Assembly (NCBI RefSeq): GCF_001612765.1 | Contig: NZ_BDBB01000033.1 | Location: 44,212 to 108,211, forward strand | DNA: 64,000 nt | Source: Nocardia arthritidis NBRC 100137 | Lineage (GTDB): Bacteria > Actinomycetota > Actinomycetes > Mycobacteriales > Mycobacteriaceae | Direction: 5' to 3' | In this document: piece by piece, positions 26,109 through 35,640 of the stretch | How positions within the stretch are numbered: position 1 is the first letter of the stretch | Layout of the letters: the number at the start of each line of letters is the position of its first letter | Notes under the pieces: generated by a model | Seen by the model: the letters and a program-made list of their open reading frames with translations, nothing else | The model's database searches: none | Told to the model about the DNA's origin: nothing | Made by a program: the position numbers and the translations under genes

Positions 26109-26936
26109 TCAATTCTGCGGCCGGTGACCCTCGTCCAGCGCCGCCGCCATCTCCGCGCGCGGCGCGGGCTGCCCGGTGAACAGCTCGACCTGCCCGTAGG
26201 CCTGGTTCAGCAGCATCTCCAAACCGCTGACCACCGTGTGCCCGGCCCGCCACACCGCCCTCGCCAGCGGTGTCGGCCATGGGTCGTAGATCGCGTCGAG
26301 CACCACCGGGGCCTCGGCCACCGCGGGGGCGACGACCGCGGCCGCTGTGGCGGGAATGGTACTGATCACGGCGCCTGCCGCCGCGCAGATCCCCTGGAGC
26401 GGCCCGGCCTCGAATGCGGCCAACACGGCCACCATTCCGAGCCGCTCGGCGAGTTCGAGCGCACCGCGCGCCCGGTTCGCGTCCCGCGCGACTATGGTGA
26501 CCGACTTCGCGCCCAGCTCCGACAGCGCCAGCAGAGCAGGCCGCGCGGTACCGCCCGCACCCAGCACCACGCCTTCGGCCAGTTCTCCGGCCCCCGCGCC
26601 GCGCAGCGCGCCGAGCACGCCGTCGACGTCGGTGCAATCGGCCAGCCAGCCTGCGCCGGTGCGGACCAAGGTGTTGGCCGATCCGACCAGCACGGCACGG
26701 TCGGTGCGCTCGTGCGCGTAGGCCAGTGCCACTTCCTTGCCGGGCATGGTCACCGAGAGCCCGACCCATTCCGGGCCGAGCCCGTCGACCAACCCGGGCA
26801 GCTGCTCGGCCGAGCACTCGATGCGCTCGTAGCTCCAGTCCAGCCCGAGCGCGCGATACGCGGCCAGGTGCAGCTGGGGCGATCGCGAATGCGCGATCGG
26901 CTTACCGAGCACCGCCGCCTTGCGACTACCGGCCAC
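26109..26936 (-). CDS. aroE: Shikimate dehydrogenase
   Basis: NADPH-dependent reduction of 3-dehydroshikimate. 275 residues: substrate-binding KPIAHSRSPQLHLAAY, catalytic Lys in SVTMPGKE, TDVDGV Asp, and the Rossmann glycine-rich VVLGAGGTARPALLAL. The GTG start at 26936 lies inside the last codons of mltG (11-base overlap), so it is coupled to that gene. Last gene of the alaS-ruvX-mltG-aroE run. Confidence 0.95.
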   Translation of the reverse strand: MAGSRKAAVLGKPIAHSRSPQLHLAAYRALGLDWSYERIECSAEQLPGLVDGLGPEWVGLSVTMPGKEVALAYAHERTDRAVLVGSANTLVRTGAGWLADCTDVDGVLGALRGAGAGELAEGVVLGAGGTARPALLALSELGAKSVTIVARDANRARGALELAERLGMVAVLAAFEAGPLQGICAAAGAVISTIPATAAAVVAPAVAEAPVVLDAIYDPWPTPLARAVWRAGHTVVSGLEMLLNQAYGQVELFTGQPAPRAEMAAALDEGHRPQN

Positions 26937-28413
26937 CGCTGTCCTTGGAACTGTCCAGAATGCCGCTGCGCTGCGCCCGTGCGATCAGGCGCAGATGCTC
27001 CTGGTAGTCGTCGGTGAACAGAGTGGTGCCCTGCTTGTCGACGGTGACGAAGTACAGCCAGGGCCCCGCCTCCGGATTCTCCATCGCACGCAACGCGTTC
27101 AACGACGGCGCGGCGATCGGGGTCTTGGGCAGGCCCTGCATCGCATAGGTATTCCAGGCGGTTTCCTGAGCGCGGTCGGCGTCGGTGGTCGCCACCTCGG
27201 TGCGATCCAGGGTGTAGTTCACCGTCGAATCGAACTGCAACATCTGATCGACCCGCAGCCGGTTCACGATCACCCGTGCCACCTTGCCCATGTCCTGCGG
27301 TTTCGCCTCACGTTCCACCAGCGAGGCAGCGACCAGCGTCTCATAGGGCGTCAGTTTCGTGTCGGCGCCGGACTGCAGCAAGCCGGTGGATTCATAGCTC
27401 TTCGCGCTCGCCGACACCAGTTGCCGCAGGATCTGTTCCGGTGTGCCGCTGGGATCGAAATCCCATGTGCCCGCGGCGATCAGGCCTTCCAGCTGTCTCG
27501 CCCGGTCCGGGCAGTCCTTGACACCCTGCATCGCCCACGCGGGCACCCCGAGCGCGGCCAGATCCAGGCTCGCGCCCGCGGCATCGAGCTGTTCGTAGGT
27601 CACGCACTTCTGGCTGGCGCCGGTGCCGATGCAACTGGCCTCGGCGATCTTGCGGTAGATGCCGTCGTACCGCCCGCCGGTGCTCATGTCGTGCTGGTCG
27701 TGCAGCAGACGTCCCTCGGAGACGACCAGGTTGCCGACCCTGGAGTCCTTGCCGACCAGCGCGGCGACCGCCTGCGCCGCGGGGCTGCGGCTCGCGATCG
27801 CGTAGAACCCCGGCTGCACCGCGTTCATGTTCGAATTTCGCACAGCCGCTTCGATGAACGCGCCGGTGCTGGCGACGACGCCCTTGTCGTGCATGGTCGC
27901 CGCGATCTGCGTCGAGGTGTCGCCGTCGTGCACTTGCACGATCACCAAGGGGCCGGGCGGACCCGCGAAGTCCTCCGGCGGGCCGAAACTGGCGACCAGC
28001 TTCATGCCCGCGAAGACAACAGCGCCTGCGAAAATCAGCGCGAAGACGCCCCCGACGATCCATATCGTCCGGCGGCGCCGCTTGCGCTCGGCGGCTTTGC
28101 GTGAGGCCACCCGTGATCGCTTGCCACGTTGGCGACCAGAGCGCTCGGAACGCTCCGGCTGGACGCGCTTCGCACGGCGCGGCGCCTGCTCGCGGGTAGC
28201 GCTCGCGCGCTGCCCGCCACGCCGCGGGGCGGGCGGAGCCGGCGTGGGCGGCTCCTCCTCCTCGTCATCGACGTAGCGGGGGATGACGGTCGTATCGTCG
28301 TCGTAGTAGTCATCGCCGTCGTGTTCGCCCCAGGCCCGGTCGTCTCTCCGATACCGCCGATCAGCTTCGCGCTGTCGGAACAGTTCCTCGGCCCGCGCCC
28401 ACCGATCCGTCAT
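26926..28413 (-). CDS. mltG: Endolytic peptidoglycan transglycosylase MltG
   Basis: A 495-residue membrane-anchored enzyme that cuts nascent glycan strands and terminates their elongation. The cytoplasmic N-terminus (residues 1-115) is unusually long, acidic then basic (DDYYDDDTTVIPRYVDDEEEE, later KRSRVASRKAAERKRRRR), followed by one transmembrane helix (IWIVGGVFALIFAGAVVFAGM), a LysM-like subdomain and the YceG catalytic domain with the Glu in LVEREAKPQD and the NTYAMQGLPKTPIAAPS segment. ATG overlaps the ruvX stop (ATGA). Confidence 0.94.
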   Translation of the reverse strand: MTDRWARAEELFRQREADRRYRRDDRAWGEHDGDDYYDDDTTVIPRYVDDEEEEPPTPAPPAPRRGGQRASATREQAPRRAKRVQPERSERSGRQRGKRSRVASRKAAERKRRRRTIWIVGGVFALIFAGAVVFAGMKLVASFGPPEDFAGPPGPLVIVQVHDGDTSTQIAATMHDKGVVASTGAFIEAAVRNSNMNAVQPGFYAIASRSPAAQAVAALVGKDSRVGNLVVSEGRLLHDQHDMSTGGRYDGIYRKIAEASCIGTGASQKCVTYEQLDAAGASLDLAALGVPAWAMQGVKDCPDRARQLEGLIAAGTWDFDPSGTPEQILRQLVSASAKSYESTGLLQSGADTKLTPYETLVAASLVEREAKPQDMGKVARVIVNRLRVDQMLQFDSTVNYTLDRTEVATTDADRAQETAWNTYAMQGLPKTPIAAPSLNALRAMENPEAGPWLYFVTVDKQGTTLFTDDYQEHLRLIARAQRSGILDSSKDSGGR

Positions 28414-28973
28414 GCATCGTCCCCGGGCGACGCGGGACGTCCCGCTTCCACCGACCTCAACACCGCACTCCGTTCGTCCAACCATCCTTGCAGGATCGAC
28501 ACGGCCGCCGCCTGATCGATCACCTGCCGCTGGCCACGCGCGCGAACTCCACTGTCCCGCAATGCACGTGCAGCTGACACCGTAGTCAAACGTTCGTCGG
28601 AAAGCCGGACCGGCACCGGCCCGACGGCGGCCCGCAATCGCTCAGCGAATGCGGTGGCCAGCGTAGCCGCAGTCCCCTTCTCCCCGCGTAATGTTCGCGG
28701 CAATCCGACGATCACCTCGACTGCCTCGTACTCCCGCACAATTTCGGCAATTCTTTCGATATCGGATGCGGGAGCCGAACGTCGTGACGATTTCGCGCGC
28801 GGTACCGTCTCCACCGGCGTGGCGAGGATGCCGTCGGGATCGCACGCGGCGACCCCGATCCGGACACTGCCGACGTCGACGCCGATCCGCCTGCCCCGGC
28901 CTGGGTCGGTGGCGGGATCCGGCCGGTCGGCGCCGCGCTGCGCCGACCTCTCCGATTCCGCGGGCTCGCGCAT
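28410..28973 (-). CDS. ruvX: RuvX/YqgF putative Holliday-junction resolvase or rRNA-processing nuclease
   Basis: A 187-residue RNase H-fold nuclease of the RuvX group. It has RIGVDVGSVRIGVAACDPDG (first acidic residue), VGLPRTLRGEKG, LSDERLTTVSAARAL and IDQAAAVSILQGWLDE. A 30-residue acidic/Pro-rich N-terminal extension precedes the domain. The start shares bases with the alaS stop (TGATG). Conserved placement between alaS and mltG. Confidence 0.93.
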   Translation of the reverse strand: MREPAESERSAQRGADRPDPATDPGRGRRIGVDVGSVRIGVAACDPDGILATPVETVPRAKSSRRSAPASDIERIAEIVREYEAVEVIVGLPRTLRGEKGTAATLATAFAERLRAAVGPVPVRLSDERLTTVSAARALRDSGVRARGQRQVIDQAAAVSILQGWLDERSAVLRSVEAGRPASPGDDA

Positions 28974-31642
28974 CACCCGGCGAGTTCGGCCACCCGCGCG
29001 CGGACCGCGGCCAGGCCCGCCGGAATGCCGGACGGATCCGATCCCGCGCCCTGGGCCATCTCCGGCTTACCCCCGCCGCGTCCGGCGATACTCGGGCCGA
29101 AGCTGCCGACCAGATCACCCGCCTTGATGCCGAGTTCCTGCGCGGGCTTGTTCACGGCGACCACGAACGGCACCTTGCCGTCGGCGTTGCCGAGCAGCAC
29201 CACCACGGCGGGCTCGCTGCCGAACCGGCCGCGGATGTCGGTGGCAAGGGTGCGCAGATCGCCCGCGGGCACGCCCTCCGGCGCGGCCACGGCGACCAGC
29301 AGCAGGCGGCCGATCCGCTCGGCTTGCTCGACGAATGTGGCCGCCGAGGACAGCACCGCCGCCATCTTCGTGCGCTCGAGTTCTTTCTCGGCCACCTTCA
29401 GCCGCTCCACGAGCTGCTCCACGCGACCCGGCACCTCTTCGGAAGGCACCTTCAGCGCGGAGGCGACACCGGCCAGCAGCGCGCGCTCCTTGGCCAGGTA
29501 CTTGTAGGAGTCCAGGCCGACGAACGCTTCGACGCGCCGCACACCGGAGCCGACCGACGACTCGCCGAGCACGGTGATCGGGCCGATCTGCGAGGAATGC
29601 TGCACATGCGTGCCGCCGCACAGCTCCATGGAGAACGGGCCGCCGATCTCCACGACGCGGACCTCGTTGCCGTAGTTCTCGCCGAACAGGGCCAGCGCGC
29701 CCATCTGCTTGGCCTTCGGCAGATCGGTGAGGAAGGTGTTCACCGGGAAGTCGGCGCCGACCGCGTTGTTGGACACGGCCTCGATGTCGGCCTTCTGCTG
29801 CTCGGACAGCTGGCCCTGCCAGTTGAAGTCGAAGCGCAGGTAGCCCGGCTTGTTCAGGGAACCGGCCTGCACGGCGTTCGGGCCGAGCACCTGACGGAGG
29901 GCGGCGTGCACCATGTGCGTGCCGGAATGCCCCTGAGTGGCGCCGCGCCGCCACGCGGGATCGGCCTGGGCGAGCACGATATCGCCCTCGGTGACCTGGC
30001 CGTGCTCCACGGTGGTCTTGTGCACCCACAGCTTCTTGGCGATCTTCTGCACGTCGTTGACGCGCAGCTTCAGGCCCGAGGAGGCGGTGATGGAGCCGCG
30101 GTCGGCGATCTGGCCACCGGACTCGGCGTAGAGCGGGCTGCGATCCAGGATCACCTCGACGTCCTGTCCAACGGTCGCGGCGGGCACCCGGACGCCGTCG
30201 GCGATCAGGGCGAGCACGGTGGCCTCGGAGGTGAGCTCGTCGAAGCCGGTGAACTCGGTGGCGCCCCGGTCGACCAGTTCCTTGTAGATCGTCAGGTCGG
30301 CGTGGGCGTGCTTACGGGCCTGCGCATCCTCCTTGGCACGCTTGCGCTGCTCGGCCATGAGCGAGCGGAAGCCCTCCTCGTCGACCGACAGCCCGGCCTC
30401 TGCGGCCATCTCCAGCGTCAGATCGATCGGAAAACCGTAGGTGTCGTGCAGGGTGAACGCGTCCGACCCGGCGATCGTGCTGCCGCCCTCGGCCTTCACC
30501 GCGGCGGCGGTGTTGTCGAACAAGGTGGAGCCGGTGTTCAGCGTCTTCAGGAATGCCGTCTCCTCGCCGACGGCGACGGTCTCGATCCGGCGAAAGTCGG
30601 TGGCCAGCTCCGGGTAGGACGGGGCCATCAGGTCGCTGACGACCTTCATGAACTCGCTCATCACCGGCTTCTCGGCGCCGAGCAGGCGGGCTGAGCGGAC
30701 GATGCGGCGCAGCAGGCGGCGCAGCACGTAGCCGCGGCCGTCGTTGCCCGGGTTCACGCCGTCGGCGATGAGCATGGCCGCGGTGCGGGCGTGGTCGGCG
30801 ATCACGCGGAAGCGGACGTCGTCCTCGTGCTGAACGCCGTAGGAACGTCCGGTCAGCTCCTCGGCCTTGTCGATGATGGGGCGCAGCAGGTCGGTCTCGT
30901 AGACGTTGTCCACGCCCTGCAGCAGCAGCGCGATCCGCTCGACGCCCATACCGGTGTCGATGTTCTTCTTCGGCAGCGACCCGACCGGCGGATGCCCCTG
31001 CTTCGGGCTCAGCTCACCGCGGATGTCCTGCATGAACACCAGATTCCAGATCTCGAGGTAGCGGTCCTCGTCGGCGACCGGTCCGCCGTCTCGGCCGTGC
31101 TCGGGCCCGCGGTCGTAGTAGATCTCCGAGCACGGTCCGCCGGGACCGGGCACGCCCATGTCCCAGTAGTTGTCCTTGCCGTCGCGGAACTGGATGCGCT
31201 CCTCGGGCATGCCCGCGACCCGCTTCCAGATCTCGGCGGCCTCCGGGTCGTCCTGGTAGACGGTCACCCAGATCCGCTCGGGGTCGAAGCCGTAACCGCC
31301 TTCGTCCTGCGGCTTGGAGATCAGCTCCCAGGCGAGCGTGATCGCCCCCTCCTTGAAATAGTCACCGAAGGAGAAGTTCCCCGCCATCTGGAAGAACGTG
31401 TTGTGCCGCGTGGTGACGCCGACCTCTTCGATGTCGCCGGTCCGCACGCATTTCTGCACGCTGGTGGCCCGCGGGTACGGCGCCGCCTCCTGACCCAGGA
31501 AGTACGGCTTGAACTGGACCATGCCTGCGTTGACGAACAGCAGGTTCGGGTCGGCCAGGATCAGCGAGGCACTCGGCACCTCGGTATGGCCGGCACGGAG
31601 AAAATGGTCCAGGAAGCGCCGTCGAATCTCGTGGGTCTGCAC
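28973..31642 (-). CDS. alaS: Alanyl-tRNA synthetase
   Basis: An 889-residue class II synthetase: catalytic core from MQTHEIRRRFLDHFLRAGHT, motif 2 and 3 regions (TSVQKCVRTGDIE, GMGVERIALLLQG), editing domain with zinc-binding HSGTHMVHAALR and CGGTHVQHSSQIG, and the C-terminal DHHA1 domain ending GKPEMAQGAGSDP. Possibly leaderless: TAGGCT at 31656-31651 ends 8 bases before the GTG. Heads the alaS-ruvX-mltG-aroE operon. Confidence 0.96.
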   Translation of the reverse strand: MQTHEIRRRFLDHFLRAGHTEVPSASLILADPNLLFVNAGMVQFKPYFLGQEAAPYPRATSVQKCVRTGDIEEVGVTTRHNTFFQMAGNFSFGDYFKEGAITLAWELISKPQDEGGYGFDPERIWVTVYQDDPEAAEIWKRVAGMPEERIQFRDGKDNYWDMGVPGPGGPCSEIYYDRGPEHGRDGGPVADEDRYLEIWNLVFMQDIRGELSPKQGHPPVGSLPKKNIDTGMGVERIALLLQGVDNVYETDLLRPIIDKAEELTGRSYGVQHEDDVRFRVIADHARTAAMLIADGVNPGNDGRGYVLRRLLRRIVRSARLLGAEKPVMSEFMKVVSDLMAPSYPELATDFRRIETVAVGEETAFLKTLNTGSTLFDNTAAAVKAEGGSTIAGSDAFTLHDTYGFPIDLTLEMAAEAGLSVDEEGFRSLMAEQRKRAKEDAQARKHAHADLTIYKELVDRGATEFTGFDELTSEATVLALIADGVRVPAATVGQDVEVILDRSPLYAESGGQIADRGSITASSGLKLRVNDVQKIAKKLWVHKTTVEHGQVTEGDIVLAQADPAWRRGATQGHSGTHMVHAALRQVLGPNAVQAGSLNKPGYLRFDFNWQGQLSEQQKADIEAVSNNAVGADFPVNTFLTDLPKAKQMGALALFGENYGNEVRVVEIGGPFSMELCGGTHVQHSSQIGPITVLGESSVGSGVRRVEAFVGLDSYKYLAKERALLAGVASALKVPSEEVPGRVEQLVERLKVAEKELERTKMAAVLSSAATFVEQAERIGRLLLVAVAAPEGVPAGDLRTLATDIRGRFGSEPAVVVLLGNADGKVPFVVAVNKPAQELGIKAGDLVGSFGPSIAGRGGGKPEMAQGAGSDPSGIPAGLAAVRARVAELAG

Positions 31643-31653
31643 GAATACCCAGC

Positions 31654-32060
31654 CTACCGGTGCCGCGCACGCGAATTTTCATCGACCGGGCACCCGTCGC
31701 GTCCCCGCGACCGCTCAGCGACCCAGCCCCGCGGCGGCTCACTGTCCGACGTCATGTACACCGGAGCGGGCAGTTCGACAGGCTTTCCGAACGTGCGGTC
31801 TTGCTGTAGACACCGTCTTCCGGGTCGCTGAACACGACTACCTCGCAGCTGTCTCTGTCGACCAGCAGATGGACCGGGATCCCGGTCTCGGCCGTGGTCC
31901 TCCTCCGGCGCAGCCTTGACTCCCGCGCCTCCCGAACACGAATTCCAGTCGTACCGTCTCGTCGGCATTCTCGGCGAGTTCCTCGGAGTCACCGACACGC
32001 AGCTGTGGCCTGTCGGCTGCGCCGCCACGTAAACCTCCACTTCGTTCCCCCTTGTCGGAC
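31654..32060 (-). pseudogene. Frameshifted remnant with Uma2-like (DUF820) C-terminus
   Basis: No single frame reads through, but consecutive stretches in different minus-strand frames look protein-coding. From 31889 downward one frame gives ETGIPVHLLVDRDSCEVVV then FSDPEDGVYSKTA; from 31791 downward another gives FGKPVELPAPVYMTSDSEP. Joined, these match the C-terminal pattern of Uma2-family putative endonucleases (GIPxYWLVDxD...V.LPAPV.I.L.TEPL). Upstream, EVYVAAQPTGHSC (from 32040) and DSEELAENADETVRLEFVFG (31990-31931) are in two further frame choices with high GC at third positions; whether they belong to the same ancestor is unclear. At least two or three frameshifts are needed, so it is decayed or carries sequencing errors. 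Confidence 0.55.
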
Positions 32061-32095
32061 GCGCCGATACCGACACAGCCGCCTACCGGGGACCG

Positions 32096-33439
32096 TCAGC
32101 CTCGGACGATGCGGCGCAGCTTGTCGACCCGTGGACCGATTTCGCGTTCGTGTCCGTGGTCGGTGGGACGGTAGTAGTCGACGCCGACCAGTTCGTCGGG
32201 CGGGTATTGCTGGGCGAGCACGCCGTCTTTGTCGTCGTGTGGGTACCGGTAGCCCTGCGCGTTGCCGAGTGCCGCCGCGCCCGCATAGTGACCGTCACGC
32301 AGGTGCGGCGGGACCGGGCCCGCCTTACCCGCCGCGACATCGGCCATGGCCGCTCCGATCGCGGCCACCACAGCGCCGGACTTCGGGGCGGTCGCCAGAT
32401 GGATCGTGGCCTGCGCGAGCGCGAGGCGACCCTCGGGCAGCCCGACCAGCTGCACCACCTGCGCGGCGGCGGTCGCCGTCTGCAACGCCATCGGATCGGC
32501 CATGCCGATGTCCTCGCTGGCATGGATCATCAGCCTGCGGGCGATGAAGCGAGGGTCCTCGCCCGCGCTGAGCATGCGTGCCAGGTAGTGCAAGGCGGCG
32601 TCGACGTCCGAGCCGCGGATGGACTTGATGAACGCGCTGATCACGTCGTAGTGCTGGTCGCCGGCGCGGTCGTAGCGGACGGCGGCCTTGTCCACGCTGG
32701 CCTCGACCAGGTCCACGTCGACGGTGCCGTCGAGCGAGGATTCGGCCGACGCTTCCAGCGCGGTCAGCGCGCGGCGGGCGTCGCCGCCCGCGATCCGGAC
32801 GATGTGCTCGAGCGCGGCGTCGGTGACGGTGTACTCGCCTGCGAGCCCACGCGGGGCGGCGATCGCGCGGCCGAGCACCTGGCGGATGTCGGCTTCGGTC
32901 AGCGATCGCAGTTGCAGCACCAGCGAGCGCGAAAGCAGCGGCGACACCACCGAGAACGAGGGGTTCTCGGTGGTCGCGCCGACCAGCAGGACGATGCGGT
33001 TCTCCACCGCGGCCAGCAGCGCGTCCTGCTGGGTCTTGGAGAAACGGTGCACCTCATCGATGAACAGCACGGTCTGTTCGCCCGCCGACAGCCTGCGCCG
33101 CGCCATGTCGATAACCGCGCGCACCTCCTTGACGCCGGCCGAGAGGGCCGACAGCGCCTCGAACCGCCGACCGGTGGCCTGCGAGATGAGCGAGGCGAGG
33201 GTGGTCTTGCCCGTTCCGGGCGGCCCGTACAGCAGCACCGAGGCGGCGCCCGATCCCTCGATCAACCTGCGCAGCGGCGAGCCGGGCCCGAGCAGATGCT
33301 GCTGGCCGACCACTTCCTCCAGCGTGGCCGGACGCATGCGCACGGCCAGCGGCGCACCCGCGTCCCGGCGCACCACGGTGTCGATCGAATGCTCCGGGGG
33401 CGCCGCGGCACCGGGCACGTCGAACAAACCATCGCTCAC
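32096..33439 (-). CDS. rarA: Replication-associated recombination protein A (AAA+ ATPase, MgsA/RarA)
   Basis: A 447-residue clamp-loader-like AAA+ ATPase acting at stalled forks. Walker A is GPPGTGKTT, Walker B VLFIDEVHRF, with sensor 1 LVGATTENPSF and the C-terminal MgsA tetramerisation region (RGSDVDAALHYLARML, IGMADP). The GTG at 33439 is chosen because TAACGT lies 7 bases upstream (leaderless); longer in-frame starts have no conserved sequence. Confidence 0.94.
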   Translation of the reverse strand: MSDGLFDVPGAAAPPEHSIDTVVRRDAGAPLAVRMRPATLEEVVGQQHLLGPGSPLRRLIEGSGAASVLLYGPPGTGKTTLASLISQATGRRFEALSALSAGVKEVRAVIDMARRRLSAGEQTVLFIDEVHRFSKTQQDALLAAVENRIVLLVGATTENPSFSVVSPLLSRSLVLQLRSLTEADIRQVLGRAIAAPRGLAGEYTVTDAALEHIVRIAGGDARRALTALEASAESSLDGTVDVDLVEASVDKAAVRYDRAGDQHYDVISAFIKSIRGSDVDAALHYLARMLSAGEDPRFIARRLMIHASEDIGMADPMALQTATAAAQVVQLVGLPEGRLALAQATIHLATAPKSGAVVAAIGAAMADVAAGKAGPVPPHLRDGHYAGAAALGNAQGYRYPHDDKDGVLAQQYPPDELVGVDYYRPTDHGHEREIGPRVDKLRRIVRG

Positions 33440-33577
33440 CAGACGAACGTTACCCAGCCGCACCGACAGCGCGGCATGCCGTTCCCCCGTAACCGACGCG
33501 CCGCGGAGCACGGCCTGGACCGGCGCGGCGGTGAACCGAGTTGCGCGTCGCCGGTACTTCGGATGGGATCGGTACCC

Positions 33578-35233
33578 GTGCCTGAAAACGCATTCGTTTC
33601 AGATCCATCGTCCGCCGCCCGGTTCGCTCGGCGCACCCTGCTGAAGGGCAGCGCGGCCGCCGCCACCGCCACCGCGGTGGCAGGCGGCGGACGCGCGCAA
33701 GCCGCGACACCGGCATTCCGGCACGGCGTCGCCTCGGGCGACCCGCTTCCCGACGGCGTCATCCTCTGGACCCGCGTCACCGTCTCCGACGACGCGACGC
33801 CCGGTTCGGGCGTCGGCGACCCGGCGGCCGTGCGGTGGGAGATCGCCGCGGACGAGCGGTTCCTCTCGATCGCCGCCTCCGGAACCGTGACGGCCGCGGC
33901 GGAATCCGACCACACTGTCAAGGTCGACGTCTCCGGCCTCTCGCCGAATGTCGAGTACTTCTATCGCTTCGGCGCCCTCGGCCAGACCTCCCCCGTCGGC
34001 CGCACCAAAACCGCGCCCGCCACGGCGGACACCCCCGACCGCCTTCGATTCGGCGTGGTCTCGTGCTCGAACTGGGAGGCGGGCTGGTTCGGCGCCTACC
34101 GCCACCTGGCCGCCCGCACCGACCTGGACGCGATCGTGCACCTGGGCGATTACATCTACGAATACGGTCGCGGCAAGTACGGCGGCCGCAACGGCATTGT
34201 GCGCCCGCACGAACCGGCGAACGAGATCGTCAGCCTGACCGATTACCGCATCCGCCACGCCCAGTACAAGACCGACCCCGACCTGCTCGGTCTGCACGCC
34301 GAGCTGCCGTTCATCTGCACCTGGGACGACCACGAATCCGCGGACAACTCCTGGTCCGGCGGCGCGCACAACCACGATCCCGCGACCGAGGGCAGCTGGA
34401 CCGACCGGCGCGCCGCCTCCGCGCAGGCCTACTTGGAATGGATGCCGGTCCGCGCGTCCGGGTCCGGCGCCGACGCGCGGATCTACCGCAGGCTGCGCTT
34501 CGGCACCCTGGCCGAACTCACCATGCTCGATCTGCGCAGCTACCGCGATGAGGAGGCGAAACCGGGCGCGTCCTGGCGGGAGGCCGACAACCCGGCTCGC
34601 ACCATCACCGGCAAGACGCAGATGGAGTGGCTGACCGCGGGCTTGGCGTCCGCGCCGGTGCGGTGGAAGCTGGTCGGCAACTCGGTGATGATCGCTCCGC
34701 TGGTCTTCCCGCCGCTGGATCCTGCCACCACGGCGGCGATCACCAGCACCTTGGGCGTCCCGCAGTCCGGCCCGTCACTGAACGGCGACCAGTGGGACGG
34801 CTACACCGCCGACCGCACCCGCCTCTTCCGCGCCATCCTCGACCAGCAGATCTCCGACGTGCTGTTCCTCACCGGGGACATCCACTCCTCGTGGGCTGCG
34901 GATCTCCCGGTGGACGCGGCGAGCTACCCGGGCGGGGCGACGGCGGGCGCCGAGTTCGTGGTGCCGTCGGTGACCTCGTCCAGCATCGGCGACCTGCTGC
35001 GGACCAATTCAGCGCCGATCGCGCAATCGCTCGGGGCGATCAACCGTCATCTGCGGTACGTGGAATTGGATTCGCACGGCTACGGCGTGCTGGAGGTCAC
35101 CGCGGAGCAGGCACAGATGGACTGGTACTACCTGCTGAACGTCACCGACCCGAATTCCGGTGTGCGCCACGGCGCTTCGTTCGCCGTGCGTTCCGGCGGC
35201 CGAGTCGAGCCGCGGCAGGGGCCGCTCGGCTGA
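33578..35233 (+). CDS. PhoD-family alkaline phosphatase/phosphodiesterase, Tat-exported
   Basis: A 551-residue secreted metallophosphatase. The N-terminus has a twin-arginine signal (ARRTLLKGS at residues 17-25, then an Ala/Gly-rich h-region). The mature protein has the PhoD N-terminal domain (FRHGVASGDPLPDGVILWTRV) and catalytic metal-binding motifs GVVSCSNWEAGWF, HLGDYIYEYG, WDDHESADNSW and FLTGDIHSSWAADL. Expected to release phosphate from phosphodiesters at the cell surface. GTG at 33578 preferred; an ATG at 33563 is possible. Confidence 0.92.
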   Translation: MPENAFVSDPSSAARFARRTLLKGSAAAATATAVAGGGRAQAATPAFRHGVASGDPLPDGVILWTRVTVSDDATPGSGVGDPAAVRWEIAADERFLSIAASGTVTAAAESDHTVKVDVSGLSPNVEYFYRFGALGQTSPVGRTKTAPATADTPDRLRFGVVSCSNWEAGWFGAYRHLAARTDLDAIVHLGDYIYEYGRGKYGGRNGIVRPHEPANEIVSLTDYRIRHAQYKTDPDLLGLHAELPFICTWDDHESADNSWSGGAHNHDPATEGSWTDRRAASAQAYLEWMPVRASGSGADARIYRRLRFGTLAELTMLDLRSYRDEEAKPGASWREADNPARTITGKTQMEWLTAGLASAPVRWKLVGNSVMIAPLVFPPLDPATTAAITSTLGVPQSGPSLNGDQWDGYTADRTRLFRAILDQQISDVLFLTGDIHSSWAADLPVDAASYPGGATAGAEFVVPSVTSSSIGDLLRTNSAPIAQSLGAINRHLRYVELDSHGYGVLEVTAEQAQMDWYYLLNVTDPNSGVRHGASFAVRSGGRVEPRQGPLG

Positions 35234-35640
35234 GCGGCACGGCAGACCATTCCTGCCCGCGCATCCGCCGCCACCGCTGCTGCTGTGGTTGTTGTCGTCC
35301 GACTTGCCATGCGACCGGTTCCGCCATTGACAGGCGCGAACCTCTTCGCTGAGCTGCGCCCCGGCCGCGCGGGCACGCGTCGCCGCGTCGCCTTCGATCC
35401 GGCTACGAACTGCGTCACTTGGACGCCGTGCAAGCGCAGCCAGCGCTGGAGTGCGGCGGCAACAGCACCGTCGAAGGGCGGCAGTCTCTGTACTCGTGCC
35501 TGCGATGCGGTCCTGGGTCGGTCCAGGTTTGCGCTAGACCGCTTCGCAGAAGACCGCCGGAACGACGACAACAGACTTGGCGGCCGAATTCACGCCGCTG
35601 AGGTCCCGCGCAGCGCGCGCGGTTCCTCGGACGCGAAGTC
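35234..35640. other. Gene-free spacer between phoD-like gene and kinase-like gene
   Basis: About 400 bases with no gene I can support. Short plus-strand frames here (for example from 35332, LTGANLFAELRPGRAG, and near 35410, YELRHLDAVQAQPALECGGN) have coding-like third-position GC but no start, ribosome site or recognisable family. They may be decayed sequence. No hairpin terminator is evident after the phosphatase stop. Confidence 0.4.
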
